From Pseudomonadota bacterium (GTDB taxonomy: Bacteria; Pseudomonadota; Gammaproteobacteria; Steroidobacterales; Steroidobacteraceae), in assembly GCA_016703895.1 (NCBI GenBank), contig JADJBE010000012.1, positions 1 to 62,634 of the forward strand: a stretch of DNA of 62,634 bases, written 5' to 3'. The notes under the pieces were generated by a model, which saw nothing but the letters and a program-made list of their open reading frames with translations, was not told where the DNA came from and did no database searches. A program made the translations under genes and the position numbers. Shown here piece by piece: positions 8,810-16,677 of this stretch (positions are counted from its first letter, which is position 1; the number at the start of each line of letters is the position of its first letter).

Positions 8810-9955
8810 ATGCCCTCACCTTGTCCCTACCGGTCAGCCACCCGGCTGCCGCGTCGTTTGGCTGTCCTGTCACTCGCCGCCCTATTGGCCGCTTGTGGTG
8901 GTAAACCTGAGCAGACGCCGGACCTCCCCCCACTGGTGTCCGTTGTGGTACCTGGGCTCTCGGACGTGATCAATACGGTCACCTTCACGGGCACGATCAA
9001 TGCCCGGGATGAAATGCCGATCACGGTCGAAGGCGAAGGCGGACGGATTGCCGCTGTGCTGGTGGAGATCGGCGACAAGGTGAAGCAGGGCCAGGTGTTG
9101 GCACGGCTCAGCACCTCGGTGATCGAGCCGCAGGTGAACAGTCTGCGCGCCTCACTGGAAGAAGCGCGGACGTCGGCCGAACTCGCGGCCTCTGATTCCC
9201 GGCGTGCGCAAGGCGTTGCCGCCAGCGGCGCGTTGTCGAAAGAAGAAATCGAGCGGCGGCGCGGCGCAGCGGCCAATGCAGAAGCACGCGTCAAGGTGGC
9301 GGCCGCACAGCTCGCCGAAGTGCAGGCGCGCCGTGGCCGCACCGACATCCGTGCGCCAATGGATGGTGTCGTCCTGACCCGTACGGCCGAGGTTGGCCAA
9401 ACTGCCACGGTTGGCGGCGAGCCATTGTTTCGACTCGGGCGTGGCGGCGAGGTCGAGATGCGCGGGCGCATCGCCGAGCAAGACCTGGCGGCGCTCGAAG
9501 TCGGGCAACCCGCAAAAGTCTTGGTCACCGGCGTGGAGCAGCCATTCGTAGGCAAAGTCCGGCTGCTCGGTGCAGTGATCGATCCTGACACTCGGCTGGG
9601 ATCCATCCGCATCGATCTGCCGTCGCACCGGCAGCTGCGGCCGGGTGCTTTTGCCCGTGGCGAAGTCGTCGTGGGTCAGGAACGGTTTCCAATACTGCCG
9701 CAGACTGCGGTTCTGTCGGATGCCAACGGCACCTATGTCATGCAACTCGATCGCGACAACAAAGTGAGCAAGTTGCCCGTCACGGTGGCCGGCACCCGCA
9801 ATGCGGGCGTGATAGTCGCGGCTGGCTTGAGTGGCAGTGAGCGCATCGTTACCACCGCCGGTGCATTTTTGCAGCCGGGTGAAGTGGTCCGCGTGGCTGA
9901 GCCAGCTGACACCGCCGTGGCCGGCAAGACTGCAGCCGTTGGAGAAGCGCGATGA
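8810..9955 (+). CDS. RND efflux membrane fusion protein (periplasmic adaptor lipoprotein)
   Basis: The HlyD/AcrA-type adaptor that links an RND pump to an outer-membrane channel. A lipoprotein signal ends in ALLAACGG (lipobox Cys near residue 27). It is followed by a barrel-sandwich lipoyl domain (EGGRIAAVLVEIGDKVKQGQVLARL), a helical hairpin, the return half (TDIRAPMDGVVLTRTAEVGQTA) and a beta-barrel. The ATG at 8810 was chosen because it gives this signal; the in-frame upstream stretch is not signal-like. The stop overlaps the pump's start (ATGA), so the two are translationally coupled. Confidence 0.93.
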   Translation: MPSPCPYRSATRLPRRLAVLSLAALLAACGGKPEQTPDLPPLVSVVVPGLSDVINTVTFTGTINARDEMPITVEGEGGRIAAVLVEIGDKVKQGQVLARLSTSVIEPQVNSLRASLEEARTSAELAASDSRRAQGVAASGALSKEEIERRRGAAANAEARVKVAAAQLAEVQARRGRTDIRAPMDGVVLTRTAEVGQTATVGGEPLFRLGRGGEVEMRGRIAEQDLAALEVGQPAKVLVTGVEQPFVGKVRLLGAVIDPDTRLGSIRIDLPSHRQLRPGAFARGEVVVGQERFPILPQTAVLSDANGTYVMQLDRDNKVSKLPVTVAGTRNAGVIVAAGLSGSERIVTTAGAFLQPGEVVRVAEPADTAVAGKTAAVGEAR

Positions 9956-12900
9956 AGAACATGTCGGCATGGGCAATCCGCAATCCGATCTTGCCGATCG
10001 TGCTGTTTGTCGTGCTGACGTTCATCGGCATCGTCTCGTTCGTGCGCCTGCCAATCAACCTCAATCCGGACGTGTCTTTTCCGGGCGTCAGCGTCAACGT
10101 GATGCAGCCCGGTGCTGCGCCAACCGAAATCGAAACACAAGTCACCCAGAAGATCGACGCGGCAGTTGCCGGTGTCAGCGACGTACGCAGCGTCACCTCA
10201 CGCGCCGTCGAAGGCGCGTCGCTGACGCTCATCGAGTTTCAGATCGGTACGCCGATCGACCGTGCCATGAATGATGTACGCGATGCCGTGTCGCAGATTC
10301 GCAGTGAACTACCCGATAGCATTCAGGAACCGACAGTGCAGCGCGTCGACATGGAAGGCGGTGCGATCGCCTACTATGCAGTCAGCAGCACTAACATGAC
10401 GCTCGAGCAGCTGTCGTGGTTCGTCGATAACACGATCACCAAACGACTCAGTGCGATCGCCGGGGTCGCGCAAGCGTCACGCAGTGGCGGCGCCGACCGC
10501 GAGATTCGCGTCGAGCTCGATCCCGCCCGACTGCAGGCGCTGGGCACCACCGCTGTCGAGGTGAACCAGCAGATTCGCTCGCTTAATCTGGACGTGCCCG
10601 GTGGGCGTGCGCAGGTGGCGGGCGGTGAACAATCGATCCGCGTGTTGGGTGGCGCCAAGACTGCCGGTGAATTGGCTGATCGTCAGATTCGACTCGCCAA
10701 CGGCACCGTCGTCACCTTGCGAGATTTGGGCGACGTGAGCGACGGCGTCGCGGAAGTGCGCTCGATCTCCCGGCTCGACGGGCGACCCGCCACCACTTTC
10801 GGCCTGTTTCGCGCCAAGGGCTCCTCCGATGTGACCGTGCTGGATGCGGTCGAAGCGGAGTTGGCTGCGATTCTAAAAGAACGCCCGGATGTGAATGTCC
10901 AGATGGTGTTCACGACGGTCGAGAATACCAAGAAGGCCTACAAGGCCGCGTTGACCGCGCTGATCGAGGGCGCGGTACTCGCAGTGCTGGTCGTGTTCCT
11001 GTTCCTGCGCGACGGGCGTGCCACGTTCATCGCAGCCATGGCGATCCCGCTCTCGGCGATCCCCACTTTTTTCGTCATGCATTCGCTGGGCTTCACGCTC
11101 AACGGCATCAGTCTGTTAGGACTGTCGCTGGTCGCGGGCGTGCTCGTCGATGACGCTATCGTCGAAATCGAAAACATCGTGCGGCACATGCGCATGGGCA
11201 AGTCCGGCTACGAGGCCGCAATGGAAGCCGCTGACGAAATCGGCCTTGCGGTAGTTGCGACCTCCGCCACGATCATTGCCGTATTCTTGCCGGTCAGCTT
11301 CATGGGCGGCATCGTCGGGCAGTACTTTCAACAGTTCGGCCTCACGGTCGCGTCGGCCGTTTTCTTCTCACTGCTGGTCGCACGTTTGATCACGCCGGTG
11401 TTAGCTGCGTTCCTGCTGCAACGCCATGACGATCTCAGGTCGGCCGACGGGCCAACGATGGAGCGGTATCTGCGCTTGCTGCGGCTGTCGTTGGCACATC
11501 GCTGGATCACTATTGCCGGTGCCACTGCATTCTTCGCGTTCTCGATCCTGCTGTTGATCTGGATACCCAAATCGTTCGTGCCGCCGAGTGATTTCTCCAG
11601 CTCCATCGTCAGCGTCGAGCTACCACCGGGCGTGCGCATCGAGGACACGGCGGCGGTTTCGCGGCAAGTAGTCGATGCCCTCAAAGACCAGCCGGAGGTC
11701 ACCGCAATCGTCGAGTCGATCGGTGGCGGCGATGGCGGCGGTGGCGCAGCCGATGTCCGCAGCGGTCAGATCTACGTCACGCTGGTTCGCCCGGAAGATC
11801 GCAACGTTAGCCAGGACGAGTGGGAAAAGCGGATGGCGCCACGACTGCGCGAAATTCCGGACGCGCGCGTCGGCTTCCAGAGTCTCGGGCCCGGTGGTGG
11901 CCGAGCGGTGTCGCTCTATATCACGGGTGAGGATCCGGCGGCCGCCGAGGTGGTTGCCAACCGCGTGGTCGAGCAGCTGAAAGAGATTCCAGAGCTCGAC
12001 GATCCGCGCATCAACGGTGACTACAAGCGGCCGGAAATTCTGGTCACGCCGCGCGCCGGACTCGCCGCCGAGTTAGGCGTGTCGGTCGCCGCCATCAGCC
12101 AAACCATTCGCATTGCCACCATGGGTGACATCGCCGCCAATGCGCCCAAGTTCTCACTGGCCGATCGACAAATTCCTATCCGTGTCAGCCTGCGCGAGAA
12201 CGCGCGCGAGAACATCTCGACGATCGAGAACTTGCCGGTGCCCACCGCGCGCGGCGGTAGCGTTCCCTTGAAGGCCGTGGCCGACATCAGCTTCGGTCAT
12301 GGTCCGGCCACGGTTCGCCGTTACAACCAGAATCGCCGCTTCTTTATCGACGCTGGCTTGAAGGAAGGCGTGGTGTTAGGCGAGGCAATGAAGAAGGTCG
12401 ACGCGCTGCCGGCGCTGCAGAATCTGCCGTCGGGCGTCCGTCGCATCGACGTCGGCGAAGCCGAGTTCATGGGCGAGTTGTTCACCTCGTTCTTCCTCGC
12501 AATGGGCGCAGGCATCCTGATGGTGTTCGCCGTCATGGTTCTGCTTTTCCAGCGCGTCTTGCAACCGATCACGATTCTCTCCGCCCTGCCCTTGTCGATT
12601 GGCGGTGCGGTACTCGCCTTGATGGCGATTCAAGAGCCGTTCTCACTACCGGTCGTGATCGGCTTTTTGATGCTGATGGGTATCGTTGGCAAGAATTCGA
12701 TCTTGCTGGTGGATTTCGCCATCGAATCGATCCGCGCGGGCACGGATCGGGCCACGGCTCTGATCGACGCCGGTCACAAACGTGCGCGACCGATCGTCAT
12801 GACAACGATGGCGATGGTTGCTGGCATGTTGCCGATTGCGATGGGCATGGGCGGCGACAAAAGCTTCAACCGGCCGATGGCCATCGCGGTGATCGGCGGG

Positions 12901-13074
12901 CTGATCACCTCGACCGCCCTAACACTGGTCGTGGTCCCGGCAGCGTTCACGATCATTGATGACATTGAACGTTGGATCGGCCCGAAATTCGCGCGGCTGC
13001 TGAACAAGGAACACGCGCACGACCGACAGCGCGACCAGGCCGGCTCACAACCACCGGCAGCACCAGCGGGCTGA
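9952..13074 (+). CDS. RND-family multidrug efflux permease
   Basis: A 1040-residue AcrB/MexB-like inner-membrane proton antiporter with 12 membrane segments and two large periplasmic loops. The proton relay is intact: the Asp pair in LVDDAIVEIENI (about residue 400) and the Lys in GIVGKNSILLVDFA (about residue 913). The N-terminus (AIRNPILPIVLFVVLTFIGI) and the NLNPDVSFPGVSV strand are typical of this family. It forms an operon with the adaptor at 8810. No TolC-like outer-membrane factor is encoded beside it. Sequence alone does not give the substrate (drug, solvent or lipid). Confidence 0.94.
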   Translation: MKNMSAWAIRNPILPIVLFVVLTFIGIVSFVRLPINLNPDVSFPGVSVNVMQPGAAPTEIETQVTQKIDAAVAGVSDVRSVTSRAVEGASLTLIEFQIGTPIDRAMNDVRDAVSQIRSELPDSIQEPTVQRVDMEGGAIAYYAVSSTNMTLEQLSWFVDNTITKRLSAIAGVAQASRSGGADREIRVELDPARLQALGTTAVEVNQQIRSLNLDVPGGRAQVAGGEQSIRVLGGAKTAGELADRQIRLANGTVVTLRDLGDVSDGVAEVRSISRLDGRPATTFGLFRAKGSSDVTVLDAVEAELAAILKERPDVNVQMVFTTVENTKKAYKAALTALIEGAVLAVLVVFLFLRDGRATFIAAMAIPLSAIPTFFVMHSLGFTLNGISLLGLSLVAGVLVDDAIVEIENIVRHMRMGKSGYEAAMEAADEIGLAVVATSATIIAVFLPVSFMGGIVGQYFQQFGLTVASAVFFSLLVARLITPVLAAFLLQRHDDLRSADGPTMERYLRLLRLSLAHRWITIAGATAFFAFSILLLIWIPKSFVPPSDFSSSIVSVELPPGVRIEDTAAVSRQVVDALKDQPEVTAIVESIGGGDGGGGAADVRSGQIYVTLVRPEDRNVSQDEWEKRMAPRLREIPDARVGFQSLGPGGGRAVSLYITGEDPAAAEVVANRVVEQLKEIPELDDPRINGDYKRPEILVTPRAGLAAELGVSVAAISQTIRIATMGDIAANAPKFSLADRQIPIRVSLRENARENISTIENLPVPTARGGSVPLKAVADISFGHGPATVRRYNQNRRFFIDAGLKEGVVLGEAMKKVDALPALQNLPSGVRRIDVGEAEFMGELFTSFFLAMGAGILMVFAVMVLLFQRVLQPITILSALPLSIGGAVLALMAIQEPFSLPVVIGFLMLMGIVGKNSILLVDFAIESIRAGTDRATALIDAGHKRARPIVMTTMAMVAGMLPIAMGMGGDKSFNRPMAIAVIGGLITSTALTLVVVPAAFTIIDDIERWIGPKFARLLNKEHAHDRQRDQAGSQPPAAPAG

Positions 13075-13091
13075 GCCGCTGGGCTGCAAGC

Positions 13092-14348
13092 TTAGCGAAA
13101 GTCGGCAGCTAACTGCAGCCAGAGCTTGGTCGTATCGGTGCCAAACCCATCAGCATTGTAGCGAGCGCCCTTGAGCAACACGTCGACAATGCCAAACTTG
13201 CGGCCGACTGACGCATCCCATTCCGTGCCGTAGTCACGGCCCACCGCTTCGGCCTGGAAGTCATGCCAGACCAGCTGCGCACTGGTCGCACCCCATTTGC
13301 CGACCACCGCCACATATCGATCGTCGATACCCTGCGGCGGCGTCGTCAGAAACTTGTCAGCCCAACCCTGGAACGCATGCAGCGTGGCGAGTGGCGTCTG
13401 GAAACTGCGCCCCGGGAGACTGGCATCGCCACTGAGTACTTCCTGCCCCAACCGCAAGGTGACTGGCCCGCGCGTCCCGGCGAGCTCGATCTGGGTGTAG
13501 TGCGCCGAAAACTTGACCGGGTTATCAGCATAGTCATTCTGCTGTGCATAGGCTAAGGACCAGGCCAGCGCCGCCTCGCCGAATTTGCGCGTGCCGGCCC
13601 AATGCGCGCCGACGGTGCGCTCGGAAACAGCCGCCGCATTGCTGACGTCCAGCAGGTGCCCAAAGGCGACTAACTTGCCCCAGCTCTTGAAGTCCCAATC
13701 GGCATTGACGAGGTGGGCGTCAGTACGGAAGTCTGCCGCGGGCACGCCTTGCTCGGGACCAAAGACGCGATTGACGTTATCGAAATAGGCATACGTGAAC
13801 GCCGTCTTCGGCACACGCTTGGTGCTCCACAACAAGCCGTCATAGGTCTGTTCATTCTGCCGCCAGCCGACGTTGCCGATGAACCGTTGGTTGTCCAGAT
13901 TGATCCGCTGACGGCCGAAGATCACGTTGTCCGGGCCGCGTGCAAACTTCAACGCCGCCTGGTTCAAGTCCGTTGCGGTCGGGTCCGCCACCACCGGACG
14001 GCTCGTACGCCCGTTGCGGGTAGAGTTGTATGTCTCACCACCAATCGAGGCCAGGTGATCGACTTCAACCAGTGCGCTTAGGTCCCGCCATTTTGCGGTC
14101 TCGTAGCTAAGCCGGATGCGTACCGTCGAAGCGAGCGCGTCGTCCGCCAATGGGTCCTGGTCGACCTGCTCCGCCCGATAACGTAGCCCCACTGCCGCTT
14201 TGCCACTGGTGATCGCGGTCGCGATTGTTGTATCCGCATTTGCCGCAGTGGCCGCATCTGCGGCAACCGCACTGACCGGCAGCAGTACCGCCGATAGCCC
14301 CAGCATGAAGATGCTGCGGAAAGTGCTTATTCGAGTAGTATTGTTCAT
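13092..14348 (-). CDS. Outer-membrane beta-barrel porin, alginate-export-like
   Basis: A signal peptide (ending near PVSAVAA) is followed by about 390 residues of alternating amphipathic strands. They include GLRYRAEQVDQDPLADDA and FGRQRINLDNQRFIGNVGW, motifs I associate with alginate-export/anion porins of denitrifiers and pseudomonads. Other possible starts are ATG at 14360 and TTG at 14372. The ATG at 14348 best fits the signal peptide and the position of the FNR-type box upstream. Only a few dozen bases separate it from the divergent TonB receptor. The substrate is unknown. Confidence 0.72.
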   Translation of the reverse strand: MNNTTRISTFRSIFMLGLSAVLLPVSAVAADAATAANADTTIATAITSGKAAVGLRYRAEQVDQDPLADDALASTVRIRLSYETAKWRDLSALVEVDHLASIGGETYNSTRNGRTSRPVVADPTATDLNQAALKFARGPDNVIFGRQRINLDNQRFIGNVGWRQNEQTYDGLLWSTKRVPKTAFTYAYFDNVNRVFGPEQGVPAADFRTDAHLVNADWDFKSWGKLVAFGHLLDVSNAAAVSERTVGAHWAGTRKFGEAALAWSLAYAQQNDYADNPVKFSAHYTQIELAGTRGPVTLRLGQEVLSGDASLPGRSFQTPLATLHAFQGWADKFLTTPPQGIDDRYVAVVGKWGATSAQLVWHDFQAEAVGRDYGTEWDASVGRKFGIVDVLLKGARYNADGFGTDTTKLWLQLAADFR

Positions 14349-14383
14349 AATAAACAACATCGCATTTGCCAACGAAATAGTCC

Positions 14384-14397
14384 TTGATCCATGTCAA
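14384..14397 (-). promoter_or_regulatory. FNR/ANR/DNR-type box between porin and TonB receptor
   Basis: Read on the minus strand, the 14 bases are TTGAC-N4-ATCAA, one base from the FNR consensus TTGAT-N4-ATCAA. The centre is 42-43 bases before the porin ATG at 14348, close to the spacing at which FNR-family proteins activate. On the plus strand the box overlaps the start codon (14391) of the TonB receptor. The half-sites are the same as in the box upstream of dnr at 19716-19729. Confidence 0.6.
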
Positions 14398-16601
14398 ATT
14401 TCAGCTATAGAAACCAGTCGATTTGCACCGCGGTCGCCCTACTAACTCCGTGGATGGCGCGTGCCGAGCCGACGCCCGAACTACAGACTATTACGATCAC
14501 CAGCCGCGCCGAACGTCCGCTGATCGAATCGATCGGTACCGTCAGTCTGATCACCGCCAACGAGCTTGACTTCGCCTTGCAGCAAGACTTGCGCGACGTC
14601 GCGGCCACCGAACCGGGCCTCGCTGTGCGCAACGATCCCGGGCGGTTTGGATTCGAGGGCATAGCCATTCGCGGCATCGGTGGCAATCGCGTCGCCGTCG
14701 AAGTCGATGGCGTGCCACTCAGCAAGGCCTTCGCCATCGGTAATTTCTCCAGCGCCGGACGACTGTTGCCGGATCTGACGCTGGCTGAGCGGCTGGAGAT
14801 ACTGCGGGGGCCTGCGTCGGCACTCTATGGCAGCGACGCTCTCGGTGGCGTCGTGTCGGTCTCCACCTGGCGTCCTCGCCGTTGGCTGGAATCAAACAAC
14901 GCCCCCACGGCGCTGCGCGCTAAGGTTGGCTTCGACAGCGCTGACGACTCACGCCGCGCGCTGCTACAAGCTGCAGCTGAGACGCGAGCAGTCGCTGCGA
15001 TGCTCGCGATCGACAGCAGCGCCGGCTCGGCGACACAGAGCGAAGGCAATACGCTAGGGCCCAATCCGCGGGACTATCGCAGCGATTCTGCGCTGCTGCG
15101 GCTGGAACTGGGCCGCGGCGACAGCCCGCTCGAAGCGGGTGTCAGCGTCGATCGCTTCCGCCAAACCACCAATCTCCTCGCGCTGATCGGACAACCAGGC
15201 CGATTCGCGACCACAACCAGCGCACTGGGCGACGATGAGAGTAAACGCACCACGGCGTTCCTCGCCTACTCGTTAGGCGAGGATACGCAGCGTTGGGGGC
15301 GATGGTCGGCTCGCCTGTTCTATACGGACATCGATACGGTCCAGCTCACCGATGAAAACCGCCGTGCTGCACCGCCGCGTCAGCCGCAGCCGTTACGCAT
15401 CGAGCGCGAATTCCAGTTTCAGCAGCGCCTCGCCGGCCTCAAGCTCGTCGGCGAGCGCAGCGGCTCACTGTGGAACCTGGAACACCGCGCGCTGTGGGGG
15501 CTCGACTACCTCGATTCGCGGATCACCGAGCTGCGCAATGGTCGGCAGACTAGTTTGCAAACGGGAACGTCCACCCAGCTGATCTTGGGTGAATCCTTCC
15601 CGTTGCGTGACTTTCCAATCTCCGACAGCCGCGAGATCGGCCTGTTCGTTGAAGATGAAATCCGTCCTCAGGCGGGGCGCTGGACCTTGCGCGCCGGCCT
15701 ACGCGCAGATGAGACGCGGCTCGAGCCCCGCCCCGATGCCATCTGGTTGGCTGACAACCCCAACGTACCCGTCGCTCGAGTGGCGCGCCGCTCGCTGTCA
15801 CCGCGCCTTGGCTGGTCGTGGGCAGTGACCCCAGACGCGCGTCTCTTCGCGCAATACGCGCACGGCTTCCGCGCGCCACCGTTCGAGGATGTGAACATCG
15901 GTCTCGATCTACCCAGCATCGGTGTACGCGCCTTGCCGAATCCGGATTTGCAGCCCGAGCGCAGTGATGGCATCGAGCTCGGTGTCAGAACACAACGCAG
16001 TCGGCTATACGGCACCGTGAGCCTGTTTGCGACACGTTATCGCGATCTGATCGAGAGCAAAGTAAACCTCGGTCGTGATCCGGTCAGCGGCCTGACGTTG
16101 TTTCAATCGCGCAATGTCGCCGCTGCCGAAATCTATGGCCTGGAAGCAGACCTACGTGCGGAGCTGAGCGAGTGGTCGGCATCACTTGATCAATGGTCGG
16201 TGCGTTTCACGGCCACATTGACCGAGGGTCGCGATACGCGCGCGGATCGCCCACTCAATGCCATCGACCCGGCCCGTATCACTTTCGCCTCCCGCTACCG
16301 GTCGCCCTCTGACCGTGCGTCAGTCGAACTGCGCGTCACCAACGTGTTCGCAAAATCCGCTGTCGCGGATCCACCCAGTGGGGCGCAGCTCGTGCGCACC
16401 GGCGGCTATGCACTCGTCGATCTGTCAGCGCAATTCTCGCTTGGCCAAAAAACAACGTTTAGGCTGGGCGCCAACAACTTATTAGATCGGCCCTATCGGG
16501 AATGGGCGGACGTGCGCGGCTTGACGATCGATGACCCGTTGCTGCCACTGTATCAGCGCCCGGGCCGCAACCTGTCGCTCAATCTAGACTGGCGGTATTG
16601 A
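14391..16601 (+). CDS. TonB-dependent outer-membrane receptor, heme-receptor-like
   Basis: A 736-residue TonB-dependent transporter. A short signal (cleavage near WMARA) precedes a plug domain (LRDVAATEPGLAVRND, VEVDGVPLSKAF, LRGPASALYGSDALGG) and a 22-strand-type barrel. The FRAP motif (about residue 493) and NPDL motif (about 516) are typical of heme/haemoglobin receptors. The His usually found between them in heme receptors is absent, so the ligand is uncertain. It lies between an FNR-controlled porin and nirS and converges on nirS. Confidence 0.82.
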   Translation: MSNFSYRNQSICTAVALLTPWMARAEPTPELQTITITSRAERPLIESIGTVSLITANELDFALQQDLRDVAATEPGLAVRNDPGRFGFEGIAIRGIGGNRVAVEVDGVPLSKAFAIGNFSSAGRLLPDLTLAERLEILRGPASALYGSDALGGVVSVSTWRPRRWLESNNAPTALRAKVGFDSADDSRRALLQAAAETRAVAAMLAIDSSAGSATQSEGNTLGPNPRDYRSDSALLRLELGRGDSPLEAGVSVDRFRQTTNLLALIGQPGRFATTTSALGDDESKRTTAFLAYSLGEDTQRWGRWSARLFYTDIDTVQLTDENRRAAPPRQPQPLRIEREFQFQQRLAGLKLVGERSGSLWNLEHRALWGLDYLDSRITELRNGRQTSLQTGTSTQLILGESFPLRDFPISDSREIGLFVEDEIRPQAGRWTLRAGLRADETRLEPRPDAIWLADNPNVPVARVARRSLSPRLGWSWAVTPDARLFAQYAHGFRAPPFEDVNIGLDLPSIGVRALPNPDLQPERSDGIELGVRTQRSRLYGTVSLFATRYRDLIESKVNLGRDPVSGLTLFQSRNVAAAEIYGLEADLRAELSEWSASLDQWSVRFTATLTEGRDTRADRPLNAIDPARITFASRYRSPSDRASVELRVTNVFAKSAVADPPSGAQLVRTGGYALVDLSAQFSLGQKTTFRLGANNLLDRPYREWADVRGLTIDDPLLPLYQRPGRNLSLNLDWRY

Positions 16602-16617
16602 CCTGCCAAAAACGAAA

Positions 16618-16651
16618 CTGGCGGTACGGAGACTGCTCTCCGTACCGCCAG
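16618..16651 (-). terminator. Rho-independent terminator of nirS
   Basis: A 15-bp perfect stem (arms 16618-16632 and 16637-16651, loop CTGC) lies between the converging TonB receptor and nirS. On the minus strand it is followed by a T-rich tract (GTTTCGTTTTTGG), so it best fits termination of the dnr-nirS transcript. On the plus strand there is no T run, though the hairpin could still slow the opposite polymerase. Confidence 0.8.
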
Positions 16652-16677
16652 CGTATCGTCTCAGATGACGGACTCGA

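Noticed and set aside
14391..16601. Firm assignment of the TonB receptor as a heme receptor
   Set aside because: FRAP and NPDL are present, but the His expected between them is absent; many other TonB receptors share the general pattern.
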